From Pseudolactococcus hodotermopsidis (lineage in GTDB: Bacteria > Bacillota > Bacilli > Lactobacillales > Streptococcaceae), in assembly GCF_011170085.1 (NCBI RefSeq), contig NZ_BLLI01000016.1, forward strand, positions 1 to 33,835: DNA of 33,835 bases, read 5' to 3'. A program made the translations under genes and the position numbers. The notes below the pieces were generated by a model. That model did no database searches, was not told the origin of the DNA, and was given only the letters and a program-made list of their open reading frames with translations. Shown here one piece after another: positions 1-7,230 of this stretch; positions within the stretch are counted from its first letter, which is position 1; every line of letters starts with the position of its first letter.

Positions 1-81
1 AGATTCAAAGGTTGGACGTTTAACGCCAACTAGACGTTTAAAATGGCTATCGCTGAGTTTGCTGAGGGATTCATAGTTCAT
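1..81 (-). CDS. IS5-type transposase, N-terminal fragment cut by window edge
   Basis: The minus strand reads 27 codons from an ATG at 81 to the window edge, with no stop. The peptide contains LSDSHFKRLVGV followed by KRPTFES, which resembles the N-terminus of IS5-family (IS1381/IS427 group) transposases that begin with a helix-turn-helix before a DDE_Tnp_4 domain. The same pattern recurs in the decayed element at 2199-2961 (LNDSLFKQLIVVKRSTF), so the two are related but not identical. The likely outer end of this element is near 120, where a GGGAGAAGT stretch is followed by CTAAT, as at the end of the second copy. The function (transposition) is inferred from this short similarity only. Confidence 0.6.
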   Translation of the reverse strand, partial: MNYESLSKLSDSHFKRLVGVKRPTFES

Positions 82-241
82 GACTATAGTATAACAAATT
101 TTTTTATTTTTGGGAGAAGTCTAATATATTTTTAAATATTTTTGAAAAAACAAGTGACTTTTTCATGAATTTTCCGTTAAAAAACAACTATTCGTAAAAG
201 ATTCCGAAAATTATGTTTTAGATTAAACTTATGAAACGCCC
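82..241. other. Intergenic, IS end plus AT-rich sequence
   Basis: No coding frame is convincing here. Positions 82-120 are the presumed terminal part of the left-edge IS5-type element. The remainder is very AT-rich and ends in a copy of the repeat described at 222-244. Confidence 0.4.
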
Positions 242-244
242 GTG
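222..244 (+). repeat. First copy of 23-bp repeat (probable ISAs1-type right terminal repeat)
   Basis: ATTAAACTTATGAAACGCCC plus GTG matches 21 of 23 bases with 483-505, in the same orientation. Read outward to inward on the other strand it begins CACGGGCGTTTCATAAG, which resembles remembered ISAs1-family terminal repeats. Two same-orientation copies 261 bases apart flank the transposase scrap. Confidence 0.6.
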
Positions 245-469
245 AAGATAGAGAGTTTACATTGGATGCTTGATGTTGTTTTTTCTGAAGATGCGTGTCA
301 GCTCAAGTCGGACAATGCACAGAAAGTTTTAGATGTGTTTAGAAAACTTGGGATTCTGGCACACCGCACTTATTTGAAAAAGAAAAACAAGAAGAAAAGT
401 GTGAAACAAAATCTTTTACAGTGCTTGTTAAATGAGCGTGTTTTGTGTGCTGTTATTGGAAATTTGTGA
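242..469 (+). pseudogene. ISAs1-type transposase, C-terminal remnant
   Basis: This 75-residue frame opens with KIESLHWMLDVVFSEDA, the C-terminal DDE-domain signature of ISAs1-family transposases (IESLHW-LDV-F-ED with the catalytic glutamate), followed by a basic stretch KKKNKKKSVKQ. Family members are roughly 350-400 residues, so about four fifths of the protein is missing. The apparent GTG start lies inside the upstream repeat copy and has no ribosome binding site, so this is not a functional start. The codons join the repeat exactly where a tryptophan codon would be expected, which points to a recombination junction. It should encode no active enzyme. Confidence 0.75.
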
Positions 470-482
470 TGTTGTTTGATAA

Positions 483-505
483 ATTAAATTTATGAAACGA
501 CCGTG
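483..505 (+). repeat. Second copy of 23-bp repeat (right end of ISAs1-type remnant)
   Basis: ATTAAATTTATGAAACGACC plus GTG lies 13 bases after the transposase-remnant stop, where the right terminal repeat of the element is expected. It also supplies the last codons and the stop of the minus-strand gene that ends at 490. Confidence 0.6.
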
Positions 506-1623
506 GTAAAAAATAAACTATCACGTGACGGCAAACTAGGCTCACAACGTTGAGTATTCGTATGAGCTAATATATCCCCCACTGCCGTGTTATAAAACAC
601 CACAGAATGATTGTCCCACCATTCGCGAACTTGTTTTAGACTATTGTAACTATCCCAATCCCCAATGAATTTAGCAATATTTTCATTTTTGTAATCATCG
701 TTATTTTCATAAAAATCATATATTTTTTCTAAAATAGTTATTTGCTCCTCAGTAAGATATTGAATTTCTTGCTTTTCATTATAAACTTGAAAAGATGGGC
801 TTCTCAAGTGTTTTTTTGTTACTAAATTTAACCGAACATATCCGTCTCGCAATTCATGGTCGACAAGAATGCACTCAGGTATTCCTGCATTTAATAACAT
901 TTTTTTTGCTGAGTTGAATTCTTTAGACTCCTTTAGTATGCCTACATCAACATATCCATCTAATTGTTCAAAAATAACTTGATTAAATTTATTCGTGCCA
1001 AAAAAAGGAGGGGAAATTCTCACTGCACCTAAAATTTCTAAATTGTCTATCCATTCATTACCATTAGGTAATTTTTTACCATTCAACACATTAGTAAAGA
1101 AAGCATTAAAAGCACTAATATCTAATCTAAATTGGTATAAAAGTGCTAAAGAAGGGAGTAAAGCTGATACCGCATACACTACGGTTAAACCTAGTAATGC
1201 TTCTTCAGAAATTTCACCTACTATCTTGACAGCTTGACTTACACTTGATCGGATATTTCTATCTGTCCCGTTTTTTATTCTATGTGTCAGCAATTCTGAT
1301 AATAATGAGCAATCCGCTAGACGCTCAGTTGATGCAGCCGTTTTCTGGGCATCTAAAATCAACATTTGAATACTTGGTTCTTTTAATTCATCTAATAGAC
1401 TGTTTTTTACTAATTTGGGAATTAACTCATTAGCAAAAAGTTGAATACGCTTTTTAGCAATTTCTTGAGATTCTAGTGAATATTTTTTTATTGTTTCCTC
1501 AAGTTTTTCATCAATGATTTCTCTTGCTCGTTTCTCATCTATGCCCATTACAAAATTCATCTGCTCTGCTTGAAATTGTTGAGAACTATCTCCTGCCCTC
1601 TGTTGTTGTTTCTTTACCACCAT
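490..1623 (-). CDS. LPO_1073/Vpar_1526-like protein of unknown function
   Basis: The protein has 377 residues from the ATG at 1623. This start is chosen because GGAG lies 6 bases before it; the frame stays open further upstream but has no such support. The N-terminus has a motif KQQQRAGDSSQQFQAE, then a helical region rich in charged residues (IDEKRAREIIDEKLEE) and a hydrophobic segment (EALLGLTVVYAVSALLPS) near residues 170-190. The C-terminal NTAVGDILAHTNTQR resembles the TAVG-AIA-AN-R ending I recall for the LPO_1073/Vpar_1526 family, whose function is unknown. The preceding gene's TGA ends one base before the ATG, so the two are probably translationally coupled. The final codons (TVVS and TAA) lie inside an ISAs1-type end, so the natural C-terminus has been replaced, probably by only a few residues. 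Family assignment is from memory. Confidence 0.7.
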   Translation of the reverse strand: MVVKKQQQRAGDSSQQFQAEQMNFVMGIDEKRAREIIDEKLEETIKKYSLESQEIAKKRIQLFANELIPKLVKNSLLDELKEPSIQMLILDAQKTAASTERLADCSLLSELLTHRIKNGTDRNIRSSVSQAVKIVGEISEEALLGLTVVYAVSALLPSLALLYQFRLDISAFNAFFTNVLNGKKLPNGNEWIDNLEILGAVRISPPFFGTNKFNQVIFEQLDGYVDVGILKESKEFNSAKKMLLNAGIPECILVDHELRDGYVRLNLVTKKHLRSPSFQVYNEKQEIQYLTEEQITILEKIYDFYENNDDYKNENIAKFIGDWDSYNSLKQVREWWDNHSVVFYNTAVGDILAHTNTQRCEPSLPSRDSLFFTTVVS

Positions 1624-1624
1624 T

Positions 1625-1903
1625 TCATTCTCCGATTTGAGTTTGTTTGGAATTATTTCCAGCTTTTTGTGATTGGCGAAAAGAGGATTTGATATTTTCA
1701 CTATTATCACCAATCTCAGCGACAGAATCTGCTTTTCCTTGTTGATTCTGTTCAGAATCATTACCAGCAACTTGTTTTTGAACAAATTTATATTTGCGCT
1801 TTGCTACCTTAAAACCAGTAACACCGCCACCAATAGCACCTACTATAAGACCAATTATTGCCGTTCCTAATCCATCGAAAAACCATTTGCTAAATTCATA
1901 CAT
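1625..1903 (-). CDS. Small membrane protein with repeated AG-NS-Q-Q motif
   Basis: This 92-residue protein starts at an ATG preceded by a strong GGAGGAG site. It has one transmembrane segment at about residues 12-32 (GTAIIGLIVGAIGGGVTGF), then a basic KVAKRKYKF stretch, so the C-terminal part is probably cytoplasmic. That part carries three variants of one motif: VAGNDSEQNQQGK, EIGDNSENIKS and KAGNNSKQTQIGE. A fourth copy begins the downstream protein (RAGDSSQQFQAE). I do not recognise a described function. The shared motif and one-base gap suggest the two proteins act together at the membrane, perhaps by interacting through the motif. This is inference. Confidence 0.75.
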   Translation of the reverse strand: MYEFSKWFFDGLGTAIIGLIVGAIGGGVTGFKVAKRKYKFVQKQVAGNDSEQNQQGKADSVAEIGDNSENIKSSFRQSQKAGNNSKQTQIGE

Positions 1904-1948
1904 TTCATCTCCTCCACATTGATTTATTTTAATATTTTGTTATACTCC

Positions 1949-1954
1949 ATTATA
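1949..1954 (-). promoter_or_regulatory. -10 box of the two-gene module
   Basis: The minus strand reads GTGGTATAATGG, a perfect TATAAT about 46 bases before the start of the membrane protein gene. No good -35 hexamer is visible at 17 bases; CTTTAA is the closest match. Confidence 0.55.
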
Positions 1955-2015
1955 CCACACCAACACTCTCTTAAAGTTCGTTTATGGCGTTTGCCAGCGT
2001 CTATTTAACCTCTGA

Positions 2016-2195
2016 AACACGAGAAAGTCAAGGCTTTTGGCATTTGATTTCATTTGCAATTCGTGCTTAACTGTCTTAGGAACGGAAGATGTTCAAGCGC
2101 CAAAAATCGGCACGCTCGGCACAGTTCACGGCGTGGATGAGGTTGAAAAAACGAAACAAACCAATCTTAAAGTTGTGTTCACTGGTGAAAGTTGA
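2016..2195 (+). pseudogene. Unrecognised coding-like remnant (C-terminal fragment)
   Basis: A 60-codon frame without a start codon ends at TGA 2193-2195. Its second half reads KIGTLGTVHGVDEVEK then TKQTNLKVVFTGES, which has protein-like composition, unlike the AT-rich surroundings. It lies directly against the left end of the decayed IS5-type element. I do not recognise the family. It may be the tail of a gene cut by insertion, or chance. Confidence 0.3.
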
Positions 2196-2198
2196 ATA

Positions 2199-2961
2199 AG
2201 TTGTTCCTAAAACATCGCTCTTTCAAAATTGATAATGCCACAAATTAATTCAGCTCGATAATCAAAGCGCCTTCTCCTCTTCATTCAACTCATGATTTTT
2301 AGAACGCTTTGCAGGAATAAAAGTATTTTCATGAAAATTAAGAATGCCTAGATAACCTAAATCAACAACAAGAAGGTCTTCTGGCAGAGTGCCACCTATG
2401 CTTTTCTTGAAAAGCTTAAAATCATGACATTGCCCTTCAGCGAAGACAAGACTCACGACACGATGAGTGGTCAAATCAAGCAAAACTTGTGTTTTCAAGG
2501 TATGTCGGTGTTTTTTTTTCCTGAATAGTGGTCACGTTTGTTTTTTTTGGACGTTGAATTGGACTTTCTGTCACATCAATCGCAAACCAATGATCCTTGT
2601 CTTTGACTCCCTCAATATCAAAACTCCCCTCTTCATGGAGCGTATTTTCTACCCAAGTGATGGTTCTTGAAACACAAGAAAGAGGCACATCAAAATCAAA
2701 AGCAATGAGACGTTGAGTGGGATAATGCCGCCAATACCGTAAAGTGAGCAAAAGCTGATTTTCTAAACTCAGGCAACGTGGGCGTCCGCCAGTCAGATGT
2801 TCTGCTTGATAAGCTTTGTTCAAAATTTCAAGCATATGAGTAAATGTCGAGCGCTTCACAACAATAAGTTGTTTGAATAAACTGTCATTGAGGGAGCTAG
2901 TTTTTGCGTAAATATCTGCCTAACATTAGTTTAACATTTTTTGTACGGTTTAGGAACAAGT
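2199..2961 (-). mobile_element. Decayed IS5-type (IS1381/IS427-like) element
   Basis: Imperfect terminal inverted repeats bound the element. AGTTGTTCCTAAAAC at 2199-2213 matches the reverse complement of 2947-2961 (ACTTGTTCCTAAACC) at 13 of 15 positions. The 763-bp span is about 100 bp shorter than I would expect, in line with an internal deletion near the transposase C-terminus. Sequence just outside the right end (CTAAT) matches that outside the left-edge element. Confidence 0.7.
2207..2916 (-). pseudogene. IS5-type transposase, frameshifted and internally deleted
   Basis: The coding remnant runs on the minus strand in three pieces. The first (to 2476) has the helix-turn-helix region LTLRYWRHYPTQRLIAFDF and the first DDE segment WFAIDVTESPIQRP. 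The frame then shifts -1 at a run of nine A (2511-2519), continuing as KKKHRHTLKTQVLLD into VVDLGYLGI with the second catalytic Asp. A third piece, DYRAELICGIINFER, follows after a deletion joining LNEEE to RRRF and ends at TAG 2207. The catalytic Glu region is lost. The original start codon position, judged by alignment with the left-edge copy, is now GAT. IS5-group elements of this type can use programmed frameshifting, so the A-run shift may be natural, but the deletion and lost start make it inactive. Confidence 0.75.
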
Positions 2962-3170
2962 CTAATATCGAGGACAAGATTTATAACTCAAGAAAGTTAC
3001 TAACACATGAAATTCACTCAAAAGAATTTGATCAACCCAAAGAAAGCAAAAAAGAAAAACGCAAGTATGTTCCCCAACAATCCCACCCGTGGAAACTTGC
3101 ATCTTTCGAAAAGTATCTCAGAAGAATCGGTAAGACGCTTCTGGAATATCAAGCTGAAAATTCAGCCTAA
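2962..3170 (+). pseudogene. Transposase C-terminal fragment (family uncertain)
   Basis: This frame is open through the IS5-type end but reads as foreign protein only after it, with KYVPQQSHPWKLASF followed by EKYLRRIGKTLLEYQAE and a stop. The Y-P-SHPWK-ASF ending is typical of a transposase C-terminus, probably ISNCY/IS1202-like by recollection. The N-terminal part is absent, so the gene was probably cut by the IS5-type insertion or lost its left half. A likely right end of this older element lies at 3253-3277. Confidence 0.5.
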
Positions 3171-3344
3171 ATCATAACTCAATAATATCAAAAATGGAAT
3201 CTAAAAGCAAATTTTGCTTTAGCAAAACGTAACTCATGTTTAGACTTTTTTTGGGACATTTTCAATTTCGCTTGACATACATGATAAAAATAAATAAATT
3301 TTCTTGACAAACTAGACTATTTTAGTGTATAATTAAGTGGTTAT
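3171..3344. other. Intergenic with probable IS right end and tRNA promoter
   Basis: It contains a small TTTTGC/GCAAAA hairpin at 3212-3227 and a GGGACATTTTCAATTTCGCT plus TGACA stretch at 3253-3277. The latter resembles a transposon terminal repeat belonging to the fragment ending at 3170. The tRNA promoter follows. No gene is seen. Confidence 0.35.
3304..3333 (+). promoter_or_regulatory. Promoter of tRNA-Cys
   Basis: A perfect TTGACA (3304-3309) and perfect TATAAT (3328-3333) are separated by 18 bases and end 11 bases before the mature tRNA 5' end. Confidence 0.85.
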
Positions 3345-3415
3345 GGCGGTATAGCCAAGTGGTAAGGCACGGCTCTGCAAAAGCTTGATCGTCGGTTCAA
3401 ATCCGTCTACCGCCT
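3345..3415 (+). tRNA. tRNA-Cys (GCA anticodon)
   Basis: The 71-base sequence folds as a cloverleaf. Acceptor GGCGGTA pairs with TACCGCC, the D arm is GCC/GGC, the anticodon loop CTGCAAA carries GCA, and the T loop is TTCAAAT. The discriminator base is T, as usual for tRNA-Cys. CCA is not encoded. The anticodon stem has a mismatch at its base and the T stem one T-T mismatch, so the fold is slightly weak but acceptable. It has its own promoter and a downstream terminator. Confidence 0.9.
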
Positions 3416-3436
3416 TGAATTAACAATTTAATAAAT

Positions 3437-3477
3437 AAAAAAATTCTCAGACATCTAATTATGTTTGAGAATTTTTA
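3437..3477. terminator. Bidirectional terminator between tRNA-Cys and ponA
   Basis: AAATTCTCA pairs with TGAGAATTT around a 20-base inner region that can pair further (GACAT with ATGTT). A-runs and T-runs flank both sides, so it can serve tRNA-Cys and the convergent ponA. Confidence 0.8.
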
Positions 3478-3487
3478 ATGATTAGCC

Positions 3488-5611
3488 TTAATTCATAATT
3501 TGTAACTCATTACCAACCTTTTCAATACCTTCTGGCATTGTCCAATCGGGATTATCAGTTGTTGAAGCTAGATAGGTCATCATTTCCCGATAAACATCCA
3601 AAGCGAGGTAGAGTTTAGCGCCCCAAACAGGTGTCAAACGATTGTTATAACCCGTCCAAACTGCCATTGAATACTTGGGCGTGTAGCCGACAAAATTTTC
3701 ATCTGGCGCAAGCGAACTTCCGTCATAGTAGCCGTCAGTTTCTACTTTGGCAACAACATCTGCCATGGCCATATCATATTGGGTATCATCATAGTTTGAT
3801 GTCCCTGTTTTCCCTGCTTGATGTAAGTCTGGGATAACACCATTGGTCATCGTCCCATTAGTCAGAACGCCTTTAAGCATATCAGTTACAACATAAGCTG
3901 TTGTCGCTTTCATGGCACGAGTTCTAGTCGGTTTTAAGTCCGTTTCCTTACCTTCAGCATCAACAATCTTATTAACATAGTAAGGTTGGGTATAGATACC
4001 GCCAGCACTTAAACTCGCGTAGGCTGCAGCCATTTTTTCAGAACTTGCTCCCCATTCACTTCCTTGACCTCTATTATTACTTGAAATGGCGTTTGAGAAC
4101 TCTATAAACGGAGAATATTTTATCCCGATACCTTCCAAAAAGCCTTGTGCTCTATCAAGACCGATCGCCTCAAGCGTTTTTACAGCGGGAATGTTTCGTG
4201 ACCCCCAGATTGCTTTTCTAATCGTGATATTCCCCTGATAAAGCATATCCCAGTCATAGACAGGAATAGCGGTACCAGGATAGAGATACCACGTATCAGC
4301 AATAATATCGCCTGTTGATTTGTAAATACCATACTCATAAGCAGGCGCATAATCCGTAATTGTTTTCATCGTTGAGCCCCAATCACGGTTGGTTTCAACA
4401 GCTTGATTAGTGCCAAATGTAATATCTGTTGGTTGCTTACGTCCACCAAGCTGAGCAACAACAGCACCAGTATCAACATCAACAATCGTTGAAGCGACTT
4501 GGAACAAATCATCAGGATATTTCACATATTGATCCGTATTGAAAATATCCCAAAGTCTTTGTTGCGCAGCATTATCAAGCGGTGTGTAAATTTTCAACCC
4601 CGCTTTGTAAATATCAAGATCCGTCTTTTCTTCCACTTGTTGGATAACTTGTTTAATGTAATTATCCAAATAAAGTGGAATAGCTTTACTCGTTGGCTTG
4701 GGTTGTAAACCGTCTTCAATTGGTTTTGCGAGCGCATCATTCATCTCTTTTTCCGAGATTTTCTCGTATTTATACATAGACCGCAAAACCATATCTCGTC
4801 GTTCTTTGGCACGTGGATTTGAAATGATTTTATCAGGATCAGTTGACGCCTCTAGTTTTTGGAGTTCTTCAGGTTGAAGATCGTACTGAGGAACATATTT
4901 GCTATCAGGTGTGAGACGCGCATATTGAATATAGGGGTCATAGGTAACGGGTGCTTGTGGCATCCCCGCTAAGAGCGCAATCTGTGCCAAATTCAGAGAT
5001 TTAAGGTCTTTGCCGAAATAGTTTTCAGCCGCCGTTTGCATCCCATAGTAACCATTTCCCAAATAAGTCTTGTTGATATAATAAGTAATAATCTCTTCTT
5101 TGGTGTTTTGGCGCTCCAGATTGACCGCCATCCAAGCCTCTTGCGCTTTCCGCTGGATTGTCGCATCCTCGGACTTAGTTGAGAAGAACGATAACTTGAT
5201 GAGCTGCTGCGTCAAGGTTGAACCACCTTGCATAGTATCATTTTGCGTGTTATGAATAACTGACGACACGATACGATACGGGTCAACGCCACGATGCTTG
5301 AAAAAACGGTGATCCTCAATTGAGGTAATCGCATCAACCAACTCTAACGGAATATCCTTTGTGACAGCAAGTTCACGTTTTTCAATACTCAAATCAGCCA
5401 TAACATTGCCGTCTTTGTCATAAATAACAGTGGATGGCTTGGAATTTAACTTAGAATCCTCGATTTCTGGTGCATCTTTGGCATAGTAAACGAAAAGCGC
5501 AACACCCGCCATAAAAGCAAGGATAATTGCAGTAAATATTGAAATCAAGAACCACTTGATAATTCGGATAACACGTAGATTCATTTTTCGTTTAGTTTGA
5601 CGTCGTTGTAA
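3488..5611 (-). CDS. ponA: Class A penicillin-binding protein 1A
   Basis: This bifunctional peptidoglycan synthase combines a glycosyltransferase that polymerises lipid II with a transpeptidase that cross-links stems at the cell surface. The basic N-terminus is followed by one transmembrane anchor ([20 protein letters not shown]). The GT51 domain carries [12 protein letters not shown] and [11 protein letters not shown] near residues 99-140. The transpeptidase has STMK at about 413 (catalytic Ser), an SSN motif and KTG in GKTGTSN. An AGGAGG site touches the upstream GTG (5623), leaving no spacing, so I choose the TTG at 5611, 11 bases downstream; the ATG at 5584 has no site. The gene overlaps the recU end and forms a recU-ponA operon, the usual firmicute pairing. 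Length (about 707 residues) is normal. Confidence 0.93.
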   Translation of the reverse strand, partial: LQRRQTKRKMNLRVIRIIKWFLISIFTAIILAFMAGVALFVYYAKDAPEIEDSKLNSKPSTVIYDKDGNVMADLSIEKRELAVTKDIPLELVDAITSIEDHRFFKHRGVDPYRIVSSVIHNTQNDTMQGGSTLTQQLIKLSFFSTKSEDATIQRKAQEAWMAVNLERQNTKEEIITYYINKTYLGNGYYGMQTAAENYFGKDLKSLNLAQIALLAGMPQAPVTYDPYIQYARLTPDSKYVPQYDLQPEELQKLEASTDPDKIISNPRAKERRDMVLRSMYKYEKISEKEMNDALAKPIEDGLQPKPTSKAIPLYLDNYIKQVIQQVEEKTDLDIYKAGLKIYTPLDNAAQQRLWDIFNTDQYVKYPDDLFQVASTIVDVDTGAVVAQLGGRKQPTDITFGTNQAVETNRDWGSTMKTITDYAPAYEYGIYKSTGDIIADTWYLYPGTAIPVYDWDMLYQGNITIRKAIWGSRNIPAVKTLEAIGLDRAQGFLEGIGIKYSPFIEFSNAISSNNRGQGSEWGASSEKMAAAYASLSAGGIYTQPYYVNKIVDAEGKETDLKPTRTRAMKATTAYVVTDMLKGVLTNGTMTNGVIPDLHQAGKTGTSNYDDTQYDMAMADVVAKVETDGYYDGSSLAPDENFVGYTPKYSMAVWTGYNNRLTPVWGAKLYLALDVYREMMTYLASTTDNPDWTMPEGIEKVGNELQIMN

Positions 5612-6206
5612 AATGAGGCTCACCTCCTAATATTTTTTGGATACATTCAAGATAGGGAATACTGGGTATCTTATTGGTCGGAACTTCATAGCCATACTTT
5701 TCAATAAAAGCAAGCGAAATTGATTTTTGACCAGCATTTTTTTGATAAAATGGAATCAAATCCGCTGCTTTCAACAAAAAAGTTCGCGAAAGTGTTGTAA
5801 AATGTAGTAAAACAAATGCTAAACCATTTTGAGATAGAACCTTAGCCATATGCTCAATCTGGTGGTCATGAAAATTTTTCAGCGGAAAACTGGTTTTGTT
5901 CTGCGTTTCCTTGGCTTCAAAGTCAAGATAATGTCCCTGATAAACACCAGAATAGTCGGTCGTTGAGGCTTGCCTAAAATACGCTTCAGTAATTTTCGCA
6001 CGACTTCGCTTGGGATAATCAACTTTTACAATTTGAATCGGTGTCGGCTTTTTGTGAATGACTGCCATACCATGCGCCAAATAATAAGTGTTGGTCGCAT
6101 TGATTTCAGCTTCAAAATTCATACCACGTTTACCAAATGTTGACTTAGTCGGTGATTTGACCACCTTGCAGGGACGCATCGCAACACCTACTGGATAATT
6201 AACCAT
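5592..6206 (-). CDS. recU: Holliday junction resolvase RecU
   Basis: RecU is an endonuclease that resolves four-way junctions in recombination and chromosome segregation. The 204-residue protein has [12 protein letters not shown] at about 26 and the nuclease core [18 protein letters not shown] around residues 85-105, whose acidic residues and lysine fit the PD-(D/E)xK-like fold. The start at ATG 6206 follows a GGAAAGGGG site 5 bases away; an in-frame TTG at 6221 precedes that site and is unlikely. It is the first gene of the pair with ponA, whose ribosome binding site lies inside its 3' end, so the two should be translationally linked. It is divergent from ypsA. Confidence 0.93.
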   Translation of the reverse strand: MVNYPVGVAMRPCKVVKSPTKSTFGKRGMNFEAEINATNTYYLAHGMAVIHKKPTPIQIVKVDYPKRSRAKITEAYFRQASTTDYSGVYQGHYLDFEAKETQNKTSFPLKNFHDHQIEHMAKVLSQNGLAFVLLHFTTLSRTFLLKAADLIPFYQKNAGQKSISLAFIEKYGYEVPTNKIPSIPYLECIQKILGGEPHFTTTSN

Positions 6207-6261
6207 TTTTCCCCTTTCCAATAAATTAATTTATATAGTTCCTATTTTAACAAAATACAGT

Positions 6262-6267
6262 TATAAT
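6262..6267 (+). promoter_or_regulatory. -10 box for ypsA
   Basis: TATAAT lies 37 bases before the ypsA ATG; a second weaker box, TATAAC, follows at 6271. No strong -35 hexamer is evident. Confidence 0.5.
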
Positions 6268-6304
6268 TATTATAACACAAATTAGAAATGGATAGTATTA
6301 CAAT

Positions 6305-6835
6305 ATGAAAACATTGTTAGTAGTAGGGTACAGTGCTTTTGACGTTGGTATTTTTGATGAGAAAGACGTGAAATTAACGGTAATTAAGATAGCAATTCGC
6401 AAAAACTTAGAAAATTTTATCTCTGACGGCTTGGAATGGCTAATTTTTGGTGGTAATCTTGGCTTTGAATATTGGGTTTTGCAAGTTGCACTTGACATGA
6501 AAAAGGACGGCTACAATTTACAATTTGCTACGATTTTTCCCTTCAAAACACATGGTCAAAATTGGAATGAAAGCAATCAGGAGAAATTGAAATTGTTCAA
6601 AAACCTTGATTTTGTCCAATATGCCTTTGACGATTATCAAAATGCAAAACAATTCAGAGAATACAACGACTTTTTAATCAATAATGCCGAGGGTGCTTTC
6701 GTCTTTTATGATGAAGAAAATGAGACAAAACTTAAATATTTGATTGACAAATTTAAAACAACAGCTAACTTTTTTGTACAATTTTTACGATTTGATAACT
6801 TGCAAGAAATTGCAGATGAGATGAATGACATGTGA
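6305..6835 (+). CDS. ypsA: YpsA family (UPF0398, SLOG fold) protein
   Basis: The 176-residue protein starts MKTLLVVGYSAFDVGIF and has SDGLEWLIFGGNLGFEYW, the SLOG nucleotide-binding fold signature of YpsA. Near the C-terminal half, FVFYDEENETKLKYLID also fits. YpsA in Bacillus has been linked to cell division and stress, but the biochemical function is not settled. The adjacency to recU-ponA is conserved in Gram-positive genomes and suggests an envelope or division role. The ribosome binding site is weak (GGATAG, 12 bases upstream). It converges with the MazG-like gene, with 13 bases between stops. Confidence 0.88.
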   Translation: MKTLLVVGYSAFDVGIFDEKDVKLTVIKIAIRKNLENFISDGLEWLIFGGNLGFEYWVLQVALDMKKDGYNLQFATIFPFKTHGQNWNESNQEKLKLFKNLDFVQYAFDDYQNAKQFREYNDFLINNAEGAFVFYDEENETKLKYLIDKFKTTANFFVQFLRFDNLQEIADEMNDM

Positions 6836-6848
6836 AACATTTAAAACG

Positions 6849-7154
6849 CTATTTCTTACACCGCACCACAGGGTATTTCTGTTCATTTTTGATAATCTTA
6901 TTTTGAATCAATTCTGTCATATCTAGCCCCATATCGCTTGCCAACATCAGGCTGTAAATCATCACATCAGCAATTTCATCCTTGATATTTTCCAAATTTT
7001 CAGCGATAGCTATTTCACTCGTGTGCCATTGAAAATTTTCCAAAAGCTCCGCTGCCTCTAACGAAATAGATAAAGCAATATCTTTTTCATTGTGGGGTTG
7101 ACGCCAATTTCTATCATCTCTAAATTGATTGATAGCTTTGATTAAATCATCCAT
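6849..7154 (-). CDS. MazG-like nucleotide pyrophosphohydrolase
   Basis: This 101-residue all-alpha protein has the metal-binding signature of the MazG/dUTPase superfamily: SLEAAELLENFQW (E-x2-E) near residues 32-44 and DEIADVMIYSL (E-x2-D) near 59-69. Such enzymes hydrolyse nucleoside triphosphates to monophosphates, often removing non-canonical or excess dNTPs; the preferred substrate cannot be told from sequence. A good AAGGAG-like site (GGAGAAAATAC) precedes the ATG. It is monocistronic: the mutase terminator lies upstream and ypsA converges downstream. A perfect 20-bp palindrome between its -10 and start suggests repression by a DNA-binding protein. Confidence 0.85.
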   Translation of the reverse strand: MDDLIKAINQFRDDRNWRQPHNEKDIALSISLEAAELLENFQWHTSEIAIAENLENIKDEIADVMIYSLMLASDMGLDMTELIQNKIIKNEQKYPVVRCKK

Positions 7155-7196
7155 GTATTTTCTCCTTTATTTGGACTTCAAGCTAATTTTTTTACG

Positions 7197-7216
7197 AAAG
7201 CGTTGCAACGCTTTCA
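7197..7216. promoter_or_regulatory. Perfect 20-bp palindrome, probable operator
   Basis: GAAAGCGTTGCAACGCTTTC is a perfect palindrome. It lies just downstream of the TATAAT at 7231-7236 (minus strand), so a bound repressor would block early transcription of the MazG-like gene. The GCGTTGCAACGC core resembles operators of the LacI/GalR family; it only partly fits the CcpA site consensus. Confidence 0.65.
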
Positions 7217-7230
7217 GTATCATGTTTTTT

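Larger units (their letters stand above)
1904..2198. other. Intergenic between module and IS5-type element
   Basis: This stretch holds the module promoter and two short gene-like scraps. One is the frame ending at 2195; the other is a short plus-strand frame ending near 2070 with the peptide SQGFWHLISFAIRA. No intact gene is seen. Confidence 0.4.

Noticed and set aside
1625-1785. Upstream extension of the LPO_1073-like gene to 1785
   Set aside because: It would overlap the membrane protein gene by about 160 bases; the ATG at 1623 has a well-spaced GGAG.
2511-2519. A9 run as a sequencing error in a functional transposase
   Set aside because: Even with the frame restored, the C-terminal deletion and lost start codon leave the gene broken.
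3345-3415. tRNA-Cys as attachment site for the accessory region at 1-3280
   Set aside because: Integration normally uses the tRNA 3' end, which here faces ponA. No repeat of the tRNA 3' end is seen in the region and no integrase is present.
7197-7216. Palindrome as a CcpA cre site
   Set aside because: It matches the cre consensus only in part (mismatch near the 3' side), and its longer perfect symmetry fits another LacI-type operator better.
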